Source of the DNA: Bacteroidales bacterium
GTDB lineage: Bacteria; Bacteroidota; Bacteroidia; Bacteroidales; UBA10428
Assembly (NCBI GenBank): GCA_003508755.1
Contig: DNTK01000185.1
Coordinates: 1-7,124 of the forward strand
Direction: 5' to 3'
Length of the DNA: 7,124 nucleotides
The notes beneath the pieces were generated by a model that saw only the letters and a program-made list of their open reading frames with translations, searched no databases and was not told the origin of the DNA. Positions 1-6,489 of this stretch are shown one piece after another (position 1 is the stretch's first letter; the number at the start of each line of letters is the position of its first letter). A program made the translations under genes and the position numbers.

Positions 1-1144
1 AGATTATTACGAAGTACTGGGAGTAGATAAAGGGGCAAAGGCCGATGAAATAAAAAAGGCTTACAGAAAGCAGGCCCTTAAATACCACCCCGACAGAAAT
101 CCGGGCGATAAAGAAGCCGAAGAGAAATTTAAGGAAGCAGCCGAAGCCTACGAAGTGTTGAGTGATGCTGACAAAAGACAGCGATATGACCAGTTTGGAC
201 ATGCCGGTCTGGGTGGTGCTGCAGGAGGTGGTGCTCACTTCAACAACATGGAGGATATTTTCAGTCACTTTGGCGACATCTTTAGCGACTTCGGATTCGG
301 AGGTTTTGGAGGAGGATTTGGAGGCAGCCGTCGCGGTGGAGCGCGTGTGAACAAAGGATCCAATTTGCGTGTAAAAGTTACGCTAGACCTGGAAGAGATA
401 GCAAAAGGGGTCGAGAAAAAGCTTAAGGTGAACAAATATAATCAGTGCGATAGTTGTCATGGATCTGGTGCCAGAGGCGCTGATGGTCATGAAACTTGCG
501 GTACCTGTCATGGTTCCGGTCAGGTTACCCGCATCACCAATACGCTCCTGGGCAGAATGCAAACAGCCTCTGTTTGTCCTACCTGTAACGGCGAAGGTAA
601 AATCATTAAAAACAAATGTAACAAATGCTACGGCGAAGGAATTATTAAAGGTGAAGATATAATCAACATTAATATTCCTGCGGGTGTCGGAGAAGGCATG
701 CAGCTTAATGTGGCAGGAAAGGGAAATGCTGCTCGACGGGGTGGTGTAAATGGCGATTTATTGGTGGTGATAGAAGAAAAGAAACACCCCGAGCTCATTC
801 GTGATGGCAATGACCTGATTTTTCCGTTGTATTTAAGTTTTCCACAGGCAGCAATGGGTGACACCGTCGAGATTCCTACGGTAGAGGGAAAAGTAAAGAT
901 AAAAATTGAAGGAGGAACGCAGCCCGGAAAGATTCTTCGCTTAAGAGGCAAAGGTTTACCCGAAGTAAATGGTTATGGACGTGGCGATTTACTTGTGAAT
1001 ATCAACGTGTGGATTCCTAAAAAGCTTTCTAAAGACGAAAAGAAAACGATTGAAAAAATGGCTGAATCAACTAACTTTGAACCAAGCCCAAGCAGCCAGG
1101 ATGGTGGGTTCTTTGAACGCATGAGAAATATGTTTGAAGGATAG
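1..1144 (+). CDS. dnaJ: Chaperone protein DnaJ (Hsp40), 5'-partial
   Basis: DnaJ is the cytoplasmic co-chaperone that delivers unfolded clients to DnaK and stimulates DnaK's ATPase. The reading frame is open from base 2 (base 1 ends the previous codon) and gives 380 residues. The start lies outside the window, probably only about four codons away, because the visible protein begins DYYEVLGV, the usual start of a J-domain. Using window residues: J-domain about 1-65 with the HPD triad at 29-31; Gly/Phe-rich linker about 65-115; a complete zinc-binding region with four CxxCxGxG repeats starting at Cys149, 166, 192 and 206; then the two beta-sandwich client-binding domains, including the GDL(L)V segments near the end. 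Full length would be about 384 residues, normal for a type I DnaJ. In Bacteroidota dnaJ usually follows grpE, which would lie just upstream of the window. No frameshift or missing key residue is seen. Identification is very secure. Confidence 0.98.
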   Translation, partial: DYYEVLGVDKGAKADEIKKAYRKQALKYHPDRNPGDKEAEEKFKEAAEAYEVLSDADKRQRYDQFGHAGLGGAAGGGAHFNNMEDIFSHFGDIFSDFGFGGFGGGFGGSRRGGARVNKGSNLRVKVTLDLEEIAKGVEKKLKVNKYNQCDSCHGSGARGADGHETCGTCHGSGQVTRITNTLLGRMQTASVCPTCNGEGKIIKNKCNKCYGEGIIKGEDIININIPAGVGEGMQLNVAGKGNAARRGGVNGDLLVVIEEKKHPELIRDGNDLIFPLYLSFPQAAMGDTVEIPTVEGKVKIKIEGGTQPGKILRLRGKGLPEVNGYGRGDLLVNINVWIPKKLSKDEKKTIEKMAESTNFEPSPSSQDGGFFERMRNMFEG

Positions 1145-1145
1145 A

Positions 1146-1192
1146 CGGAAGACAGAAGTTGGAAGTTTGATGAAAGAAACTTCTGCCTTCTG
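1146..1192 (+). terminator. Imperfect inverted repeat just after dnaJ, possible terminator or 3' stabilising hairpin
   Basis: The two arms, 1146-1160 and 1178-1192, pair over 15 positions with one mismatch (A1152/C1186) and one G-T pair, enclosing a 17-nt loop. The core is CAGAAGTT against AACTTCTG. It begins 2 bp after the dnaJ stop codon. No T-run follows, so it is not a classical intrinsic terminator; it could instead protect the 3' end of the mRNA. The GAAGTTT at 1162-1168 can pair with AAACTTC at 1177-1183 as an alternative, smaller hairpin. Confidence 0.5.
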
Positions 1193-1273
1193 GCCTCAAT
1201 AAAACCGATACATCAGACTTATCCTCAAACTAAATAACTTCTTCCCTTTCTGGTATTATTAACTGGTATAGCT

Positions 1274-1286
1274 TATTTTAGCTTTA
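1274..1286 (+). promoter_or_regulatory. Weak candidate -7 region for the ABC transporter pair
   Basis: Two overlapping matches to the Bacteroidota -7 element TAnnTTTG, each with one mismatch, lie here: TATTTTAG at 1274-1281 and TAGCTTTA at 1279-1286. No clear TTTG is found at the expected distance upstream. A promoter here would give a very short leader before the ATG at 1300. Transcription could also continue from dnaJ through the 155-bp gap. Confidence 0.25.
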
Positions 1287-1299
1287 TAACCCCACTTGT

Positions 1300-2232
1300 A
1301 TGTCTTTTTTCGAAGCACACAATATTTGCAAGCAATATGCCAACCAGGCAGCCCTTAGCGATGTTTCCATACATGTGCCACAGGGAACAATTTATGGGTT
1401 GTTAGGACCCAATGGGGCAGGAAAAACAACCCTTATTCGTATTATTAACCGAATTACTGCCCCGGACCAAGGCGAAATCTATTTCCGTGAAAAACCTTTT
1501 CGTGCAGATGATATTGCGCAAATCGGCTACTTACCAGAAGAAAGAGGGTTGTATAAAAAAATGAAAGTAGGCGAACAGGCACTCTACCTCAGCCGCCTGA
1601 AAGGTCTTTCAAAAGCAGAAGCAAAAGAACGACTCGCATACTGGTTCGAGAAATTTGAGATTACCTCATGGTGGAATAAAAAGATTGAAGAACTTTCGAA
1701 GGGCATGGCACAAAAAGTACAATTCATCATTACCATTCTTCATAACCCTGAGCTTATAATTCTCGATGAACCATTTAGTGGTTTCGATCCGGTAAATGCC
1801 AAGATGTTGAAACAGGAAGTAGTAAATCTTAAAAAACAAGGTAAAACAATTATTCTATCGACACACGATATGGGATCTGTCGAAGAATTATGCGACAACA
1901 TCACACTCATTAATAAAGCTGAAACAATTTTAGAGGGGAAAGTAAGCGATATCCGACAACAGTATAAATCCAATAAATTTGAGTTAGTATACTCCGGCAA
2001 TGAGTCAGAACTTTTTCAACGATTAAATGGTTCATATCATATTGAGGAAACGGGTAAAACCGAAGAAGGCAAAAACTATGCGCTTATTACGCTCGAATCA
2101 GACCATCATGGCAATGATATATTAAAAAAAGCCATCGAAGTTGGTGAGATTCATTCTTTCAAAGAAGTATTACCCTCGATGAATGAAGTGTTTATTGCTG
2201 CTGTGAAACATACTAACACACAAGAACAATGA
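1300..2232 (+). CDS. ABC transporter ATP-binding protein, NatA/YhaQ-like
   Basis: This is the cytoplasmic ATPase subunit of an ABC-2 type exporter, 310 residues. Visible motifs: Walker A GPNGAGKT at 36-43; a Q-loop region reading GYLPEERGLYKKM at 76-88, the form typical of NatA/YhaQ proteins and lacking the usual glutamine; signature LSKGM at 132-136 instead of LSGGQ; Walker B and catalytic glutamate ELIILDEP at 151-158; H-loop histidine His189 in STHD. Residues from about 215 to the end form the C-terminal extension (DUF4162-like) found in this subfamily. The ATG at 1300 is the first possible start, since an in-frame TAG lies at 1279-1281. No Shine-Dalgarno sequence is visible. The stop overlaps the start of the permease gene (ATGA, 2229-2232), so the two are probably translationally coupled. 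Substrate is not determinable: characterised relatives export sodium ions, but many are unassigned. Confidence 0.95.
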   Translation: MSFFEAHNICKQYANQAALSDVSIHVPQGTIYGLLGPNGAGKTTLIRIINRITAPDQGEIYFREKPFRADDIAQIGYLPEERGLYKKMKVGEQALYLSRLKGLSKAEAKERLAYWFEKFEITSWWNKKIEELSKGMAQKVQFIITILHNPELIILDEPFSGFDPVNAKMLKQEVVNLKKQGKTIILSTHDMGSVEELCDNITLINKAETILEGKVSDIRQQYKSNKFELVYSGNESELFQRLNGSYHIEETGKTEEGKNYALITLESDHHGNDILKKAIEVGEIHSFKEVLPSMNEVFIAAVKHTNTQEQ

Positions 2233-3599
2233 GCAAGGTAAAACATATTATTTCGCGCGAATACATTACCCGGGTTCGAAAGAAATCCTTCATTATTATG
2301 ACCATCCTGGGCCCCATTCTCTTTGCTGGAATGATGATTGTTCCCATATGGCTCACACAATTGGAAGATTCGGATGAGAAGAAAATTGTTGTAGTGGAAT
2401 TTGACCATTTCGGCAGACCTGTACCCGATAGCTTAATGCAGTTTCGAGGCGTCTTTACGGAAAAACCACTGCTGAAATTTGAATACCACGGTAACCTAAC
2501 CAGAATGCAGGTGGAGGAAATGGCTAAGTTACCCGGCTACTTTGGTTTCCTTATTATTAAGCACAATGTAGTATTTAGTGGTCAAAATGTATCGGTTGAA
2601 ATTCTGGCAAAAAAGCAACCCAGTCTGGGAACAGAATTACACATTACAAGAGCATTGGAAGAAGACATTAAAAACCGGAAACTTCTGACCCATAATGTTC
2701 CAACCAGAGTGCTGCAAAATCTGCATACAGATGTAACCCTTGTAACAAAGAAACTCGACAAAGAGGGCTTTACTGATCAGGGTAATCAGGATGTTAAACG
2801 AGCCGTTGGGTATATCAGCAGCCTGATGATCTACATGTTTATTTTCTTTTTTGGGGCACAGGTAATGCGGGGTGTGGTGGAAGAAAAGACAAACCGTATA
2901 ATTGAAGTGATTATTACTTCTGTAAAACCCTTCCAGCTTATGCTTGGGAAGATTGTCGGTATTGGTTTGGTTGGTTTAACCCAGTTTGCAGCCTGGATTG
3001 TGCTAACCATTGCTATTGTTACTTTTGCTCAGGGATTTTTACTTCAGGGTGGATTGAGTGCCGAACAGGCACAACAGGTGCCAACAGAACTTTTCGAAAC
3101 CAATGATCTCAATAGGGAAATAGAGCAACCCGCAGCTGATGTGGATGTCACCAAAGTCATGGACATGATAGCCAGTATAAACATTCCCAAAATACTCGTG
3201 ATGTTCCTTTTTTACTTTCTTGGAGGGTATCTGTTATATGGAGCAATGTTTGCTGCCATTGGTTCTGCTGTCGACAACGAAACTGATACCCAGCAGTTCA
3301 TGCTGCCGATAACCATTCCATTAATTGTTTCAATTATTGTTATGGCTAACGCCATTTCCAATCCATCTGGTCAGGTGGCATTTTGGTTCTCCATGATACC
3401 TTTTACCTCTCCCATCATAATGATGGCCAGAAGTCCGTTCGATGTTCCCCAGGAGCAAATCTATGCGTCCATGGCCATTCTGATTGCTACCTTTATTCTA
3501 TTTACATGGCTTTCAGGAAAGATCTATCGCACCGGAATTCTCATGTATGGTAAAAAAGTAACCTTCAGGGAAATTATTAAGTGGATGAGGTATAAATAA
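2229..3599 (+). CDS. ABC-2 type transporter permease, NatB/YhaP-like
   Basis: This is the membrane subunit partnering the ATPase encoded immediately upstream, 456 residues. By hydrophobicity, a first membrane segment lies at about 21-43, followed by a large, mostly polar domain (about 44-192) expected outside the cytoplasmic membrane. A cluster of about six further segments follows, near 193-213, 241-266, 319-345, 357-374, 383-400 and 411-430. The sequence VVEEKTNRIIEVIITSVKP at 216-234 is the family's cytoplasmic coupling stretch, which contacts the ATPase. This arrangement matches the ABC2_membrane_3 family (NatB, YhaP). The start ATG overlaps the ATPase stop codon by the ATGA arrangement, which fixes both the start and the operon. 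The transcript probably ends at the hairpin beginning right after the stop codon. The role is likely export, of sodium or another compound; the substrate cannot be read from the sequence. Confidence 0.95.
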   Translation: MSKVKHIISREYITRVRKKSFIIMTILGPILFAGMMIVPIWLTQLEDSDEKKIVVVEFDHFGRPVPDSLMQFRGVFTEKPLLKFEYHGNLTRMQVEEMAKLPGYFGFLIIKHNVVFSGQNVSVEILAKKQPSLGTELHITRALEEDIKNRKLLTHNVPTRVLQNLHTDVTLVTKKLDKEGFTDQGNQDVKRAVGYISSLMIYMFIFFFGAQVMRGVVEEKTNRIIEVIITSVKPFQLMLGKIVGIGLVGLTQFAAWIVLTIAIVTFAQGFLLQGGLSAEQAQQVPTELFETNDLNREIEQPAADVDVTKVMDMIASINIPKILVMFLFYFLGGYLLYGAMFAAIGSAVDNETDTQQFMLPITIPLIVSIIVMANAISNPSGQVAFWFSMIPFTSPIIMMARSPFDVPQEQIYASMAILIATFILFTWLSGKIYRTGILMYGKKVTFREIIKWMRYK

Positions 3600-3675
3600 A
3601 GTACAAAGATTGCTAGTACGAAGTATAGAGAGTTCTCTTTGTACTAACAATCTATAATCTTTGTACTATTTTTTC
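3600..3675. terminator. Nested hairpin, probable bidirectional terminator between the convergent permease and tnaA genes
   Basis: A perfect 12-bp outer stem (3600-3611 with 3656-3667) encloses a second stem (3615-3623 with 3637-3645, one G-T pair). Each arm carries a copy of AGTAC(A/G)AAG or its complement, four copies in all. On the + strand the hairpin is followed by six T's (3669-3674), a good intrinsic terminator for the ABC operon. On the - strand the sequence after it is also T-rich. It starts one base after the permease stop, and its right arm includes the tnaA stop codon (TAG at 3668-3666). Confidence 0.8.
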
Positions 3676-5042
3676 TTTAACTCCACTGTAAAATGCCTTA
3701 AGATGGGGGCTTCTTTTACAATCTCATACCCCGAAGTAATCGTTTCTCTCCTGTCGAATATATTTTTCAGTGCTGCGGCCACCACATCCATGTGGTTATT
3801 TGTATAAGTGCGCCTTGGGATGGTTAACCTTACAAATTCTATTGCCGGGTATCTATTCTCACGGCTGTCAGGATCCCTATCGGCCAGCAAGGTGCCAATT
3901 TCAACTGCTCTTACACCTGCTTCGATGTACAATTCAATGGCCAATGTCTGTGCAATGTATTCCTCCCTTGGCACATGAGTTAAAAATTCATTTGCATTCA
4001 CAAAAATCGCATGCCCCCCATATGGATGCTGAACAGGAATACCATAATCATCTAATTGTGCGCCCAAATACGCTACCTGTTTAATACGTGCATCCAGCGT
4101 TTCATAATTAATGCCTTCGTAAAGCCCTGCTGCAAGAGCATTCATGTCTCGACCCGACATACCTCCATAGGTAATATAGCCTTCGTACATGATATTAAAC
4201 ATAGAAGCCTTTTCGAAAATCTCCTGGCTATGCATGGCAATAAAACCACCCATATTCACATAGCCATCTTTTTTGCTGCTCATGGTCATGGCATCGGCAT
4301 AGGAAAAAGTTTCTTTTACAATTTCTGCAATGGTTTTTTCTGAATATCCTGCTTCACGGTTCTTAATAAAATAGGCATTTTCTGCATAGCGTGCACCATC
4401 GATAAGCAGCATGATGCCATTTTCCTTTGCCACTTCACTTACAGCTTTTATATTCTCCATTGAAACGGGTTGTCCTCCGGCAGAGTTGTTCGTAAGGGTT
4501 AAAATAATCATTGGGATTTTATCGACGCCATGTTCTGCAACAGCCTTTTTGAGCTTTGCAATATCAATATTTCCCTTAAAAGGATGGTTGTTATGTGTGT
4601 TTTTTGCTTCGTCGATGGTACAGTCGACCGGTAAAGCTCTGCGGAATTCTATATGTCCCTTGGTGGTATCGAAATGTGTATTTCCGGGTACTACATCGCC
4701 CTCTTTTACCAATACTGAAAACAAAACGTTTTCAGCCGCTCTGCCCTGATGCGTTGGTAAAAAATAATGAAACCCGGTTATTTCGTTTACGGCCGATTTA
4801 AGTTTGTAATAAGAAGTTGCTCCGGCATAACTTTCATCGCCAAGCATTAATTGCGACCATTGATTCTGACTCATCGATCCGGTACCGGAATCTGTGAGCA
4901 AATCGATATACACCTGCTCGCTGCGTAGGTTGAATAAGTTATATTTTGCCTCTTTTATCCATTGAAGGCGCTCTTCTTTGGAACTGAGCCTTATGGGCTC
5001 TATCATTTTAATTTTGTATGGTTCTGCATATGGTATATCCAT
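3666..5042 (-). CDS. tnaA: Tryptophanase (tryptophan indole-lyase)
   Basis: This PLP-dependent cytoplasmic enzyme splits L-tryptophan into indole, pyruvate and ammonia, allowing tryptophan catabolism and indole release. The protein has 458 residues, normal for the family. Visible motifs: YIDLLTDSGTG at 45-55; PTHQGRAAEN at 96-105, the cofactor phosphate region; TNNSAGGQPVS at 184-194; the Asp215-Arg218 region (IDGARYAENAYF); MSSKKDG with the expected cofactor lysine at Lys258; and RLTIPRRTYT near 405-414. Tyrosine phenol-lyase is the main alternative. It is disfavoured because the position of that enzyme's phenol-binding arginine (Arg381 in the Citrobacter protein) is Ile382 here, within AVEIG, and because the C-terminal LRHF carries the tryptophanase histidine (His450) where phenol-lyase has Phe. 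An in-frame TAA at 5057-5055 leaves ATG 5042 as the only possible start; it lacks a Shine-Dalgarno sequence. The gene is monocistronic here, convergent with the ABC operon and divergent from the phosphatase gene. Confidence 0.93.
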   Translation of the reverse strand: MDIPYAEPYKIKMIEPIRLSSKEERLQWIKEAKYNLFNLRSEQVYIDLLTDSGTGSMSQNQWSQLMLGDESYAGATSYYKLKSAVNEITGFHYFLPTHQGRAAENVLFSVLVKEGDVVPGNTHFDTTKGHIEFRRALPVDCTIDEAKNTHNNHPFKGNIDIAKLKKAVAEHGVDKIPMIILTLTNNSAGGQPVSMENIKAVSEVAKENGIMLLIDGARYAENAYFIKNREAGYSEKTIAEIVKETFSYADAMTMSSKKDGYVNMGGFIAMHSQEIFEKASMFNIMYEGYITYGGMSGRDMNALAAGLYEGINYETLDARIKQVAYLGAQLDDYGIPVQHPYGGHAIFVNANEFLTHVPREEYIAQTLAIELYIEAGVRAVEIGTLLADRDPDSRENRYPAIEFVRLTIPRRTYTNNHMDVVAAALKNIFDRRETITSGYEIVKEAPILRHFTVELKKK

Positions 5043-5102
5043 GACTTGATGTTTTTACTGTTTACAAATAAAAGGATGATGGACAACAGGTGGTCGGTGT
5101 CT

Positions 5103-5198
5103 CTATGCAGAAAATGAGTCGCGCTTCTTTATCGATTGATAAAGATTTTTCGGAAGGGCCTGAATCCCTATAGTTTGATATGTATGTGTGACTTTCAT
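5103..5198 (-). other. Possible leader peptide ORF upstream of tnaA (31 codons, speculative)
   Basis: Within the predicted tnaA leader, the first ATG (5198-5196) opens a 31-codon frame ending at TAG 5105-5103, 60 bp before tnaA. The translation begins MKVTHTYQTIGIQALPKNLY and is rich in Lys, Gln, Ser and Thr. The ATG lies only about 8 nt after the transcription start inferred from the promoter. It has no tryptophan codon, so it is not a counterpart of the enterobacterial TnaC peptide, which depends on a critical Trp. It may be a chance ORF. Confidence 0.2.
5126..5145. promoter_or_regulatory. Perfect dyad in the tnaA leader: operator or hairpin candidate
   Basis: TCTTTATC (5126-5133) and GATAAAGA (5138-5145) are perfect 8-bp inverted arms around a 4-nt centre. 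On the + strand five T's follow (5146-5150), so it could stop transcripts running towards the phosphatase gene. On the - strand it lies about 60-80 nt into the predicted tnaA mRNA and has no T-run, so there it could be a protein-binding site or an mRNA hairpin. Confidence 0.45.
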
Positions 5199-5209
5199 CT
5201 TGTTGTATG

Positions 5210-5240
5210 CAAAAGTAATCATTCATACCGTCGATTCAAA
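5210..5240 (-). promoter_or_regulatory. Bacteroidota-type promoter for tnaA
   Basis: Read on the - strand, TTTG (5240-5237) is followed after exactly 19 nt by TACTTTTG (5217-5210), a full match to the Bacteroidota consensus TTTG-N19-TAnnTTTG at -33 and -7. The transcription start would be near 5206, leaving a leader of about 160 nt before the tnaA ATG. That is long enough for leader-based control. Confidence 0.7.
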
Positions 5241-5279
5241 TGACATATTTCAGAAATCATTTCAAATCAATATTCTGCT

Positions 5280-5316
5280 TTTAGGATAACTCTTAGTCGG
5301 TATTTTACTAATTTTG
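5280..5316 (+). promoter_or_regulatory. Candidate promoter for the Ppx/GppA-family gene
   Basis: TAATTTTG at 5309-5316 is an exact match to the Bacteroidota -7 element. The only -33 candidate is the poorer TTTAG at 5280-5284, with a long spacer of about 24 nt. A start near 5320 would give a leader of under 20 nt before ATG 5338. Confidence 0.45.
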
Positions 5317-5337
5317 GTCTAAACCGAAGGAATTGAA

Positions 5338-6276
5338 ATGAAAAGATTGGCTATTATCGACTTAGGAACTAATACCTTTAATATTCTCATTGCAGAAACC
5401 ACCTCCGATAATAAATTTAAAATATTGCTTAGCGAAAAACGGCCAGTAAAACTTGGGGAGGGCAGAATTAATGAAGGGGAAATTATTCCAGCAGCCATAA
5501 ACAGAGGTATCCAGGCCATACACAGCTATACCGAATTACTTAGAAAATACCAGGTTAATCAAACAAGAGCTTTTGGAACTTCTGCATTACGAACGGCCAC
5601 CAACGGAAATGTATTATTGGAATTAATAAAAGTTGAAACCGGAATCGATGTGGAAATTGTTAGCGGCAATCGTGAAGCAGAACTTATCTATCTGGGTGTG
5701 CGTCAGACACTCCTGCTGAATAATCATAAATTTCTTATTCTTGATATTGGCGGTGGAAGCAATGAGTTTATTCTCGCCGATATGGACCGCATTTATTGGA
5801 AGAAGAGTTATCCGCTTGGAATTGCCAGGCTGCTGGTAAAGTTTAAACCAAGTGATCCTATCACACAATCGGAAGTTAACAGCATTACAGGTTACCTGCT
5901 GCAGGAATTAAAGGACTTATTCGAAATCATGAGGGAAGAAAAGGTAAATACACTTGTTGGTGCCTCAGGCTCGTTTGAGACATTTGTGCACATGATAGCT
6001 GAATCGGAGGTAGTAGAAACCGAAGGCCAAACTGAAGCAATTTCCAATCATATTCCCATCGAACATTTCAATGCTTTGCATCAAAAACTTATAAAAAGTA
6101 GCGTAGCAGATCGTAAAGAGATGAAGGGGCTTGAGCCTATGCGTATTGAAATGATTGTATTGGCAAGTCTTTTCGTAAAAACACTCTTCGAGAATCATCC
6201 ATTCGAAACTTTATACCAATCGAATTTTGCCCTAAAAGAGGGTGCAGTATTTGAGATGATTAACAATGAGCAATAA
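5338..6276 (+). CDS. Ppx/GppA-family phosphatase (exopolyphosphatase or pppGpp phosphohydrolase)
   Basis: This family, of the actin/Hsp70 ATPase fold, removes terminal phosphates from polyphosphate or converts pppGpp to ppGpp in the cytoplasm. The protein has 312 residues: the two-lobed catalytic core only, without the C-terminal HD-like domain of the longer enterobacterial Ppx and GppA. Visible motifs: IDLGTNTFNILIAE at 7-20 (first phosphate loop); AFGTSALRTATNG at 78-90; SGNREAELIYLGV at 109-121, containing the conserved Glu113; LDIGGGSNEFI at 135-145 (second phosphate loop); GASGSFETF at 208-216; and MRIEMIVLA at 268-276. An in-frame TAA at 5320-5322 makes ATG 5338 the first available start. 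An AAGGA at 5327-5331, 6 nt before it, resembles a Shine-Dalgarno site, unusual beside its neighbours. It is divergent from tnaA. The sequence alone does not separate polyphosphatase from pppGpp activity; short forms like this are often annotated as exopolyphosphatase. Confidence 0.92.
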   Translation: MKRLAIIDLGTNTFNILIAETTSDNKFKILLSEKRPVKLGEGRINEGEIIPAAINRGIQAIHSYTELLRKYQVNQTRAFGTSALRTATNGNVLLELIKVETGIDVEIVSGNREAELIYLGVRQTLLLNNHKFLILDIGGGSNEFILADMDRIYWKKSYPLGIARLLVKFKPSDPITQSEVNSITGYLLQELKDLFEIMREEKVNTLVGASGSFETFVHMIAESEVVETEGQTEAISNHIPIEHFNALHQKLIKSSVADRKEMKGLEPMRIEMIVLASLFVKTLFENHPFETLYQSNFALKEGAVFEMINNEQ

Positions 6277-6307
6277 TAAACAAGTAGTAGCCTGTATAAG
6301 AATCAAG

Positions 6308-6374
6308 AGCCCCTGCCAGTATGTTGGCCTGTAAACCAAAGCCCCTCCGTCAGGTTCAGGATACCAGGGGTTTG
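6308..6374 (+). other. Two competing hairpins downstream of the Ppx/GppA gene
   Basis: The arm CAGGGGTTTG (6365-6374) can pair with either of two upstream arms: CAAAGCCCCT (6337-6346, one bulged G, 19-nt loop) or AGCCCCTG (6308-6315, one G-T pair). The two structures exclude each other. No T-run follows, so this is not a standard terminator. It could be the 3' end of the phosphatase mRNA or part of a small RNA; neither can be shown from the sequence. Confidence 0.35.
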
Positions 6375-6434
6375 AATAAGTTCCTACCCTTTGCCCTTTA
6401 CAATAGTCTACCCTGTCTAAATCTTATATAATCC

Positions 6435-6464
6435 TTGCCGCTTCACAGAAATCTTCTAATTTTA
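6435..6464 (+). promoter_or_regulatory. Candidate promoter for the response regulator gene
   Basis: TTG (6435-6437) is followed after 19 nt by TAATTTTA (6457-6464), which matches the Bacteroidota -7 element TAnnTTTG except for the last base. A start near 6468 would give a leader of about 20 nt before ATG 6490. Confidence 0.45.
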
Positions 6465-6489
6465 ACCCTTCAACTGTTAAAATAAAAAC

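Noticed and set aside
628..951. A 107-codon - strand open frame inside dnaJ
   Set aside because: It is antisense to the conserved client-binding domains of DnaJ and has no promoter or recognisable protein features.
155..1144. A shorter dnaJ starting at the GTG at 155, or a dnaJ truncated at its 5' end
   Set aside because: The frame is open back to base 2 and encodes an intact J-domain with HPD; the gene is cut by the window edge, not broken.
1300..3599. An ABC toxin/antibiotic resistance or defence system
   Set aside because: The ATPase and permease both match the widespread NatA/NatB-like exporter type, and no immunity, peptide or defence genes lie nearby.
3770..4801. Several + strand open frames of 68-112 codons opposite tnaA
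   Set aside because: They lie wholly within tnaA, whose motifs run through its entire length. Their Cys/Pro/His-rich translations look like reverse-strand artefacts.
5103..5198. A TnaC-type tryptophan-sensing leader peptide
   Set aside because: The only leader ORF has no Trp codon and no resemblance to known TnaC peptides; it is kept only as a low-confidence ORF.
5043..5337. A known riboswitch or T-box in the divergent region
   Set aside because: Apart from the 20-bp dyad and very short stems, I see no conserved core of a recognised riboswitch class and no terminator/antiterminator pair with a T-run on the tnaA strand.
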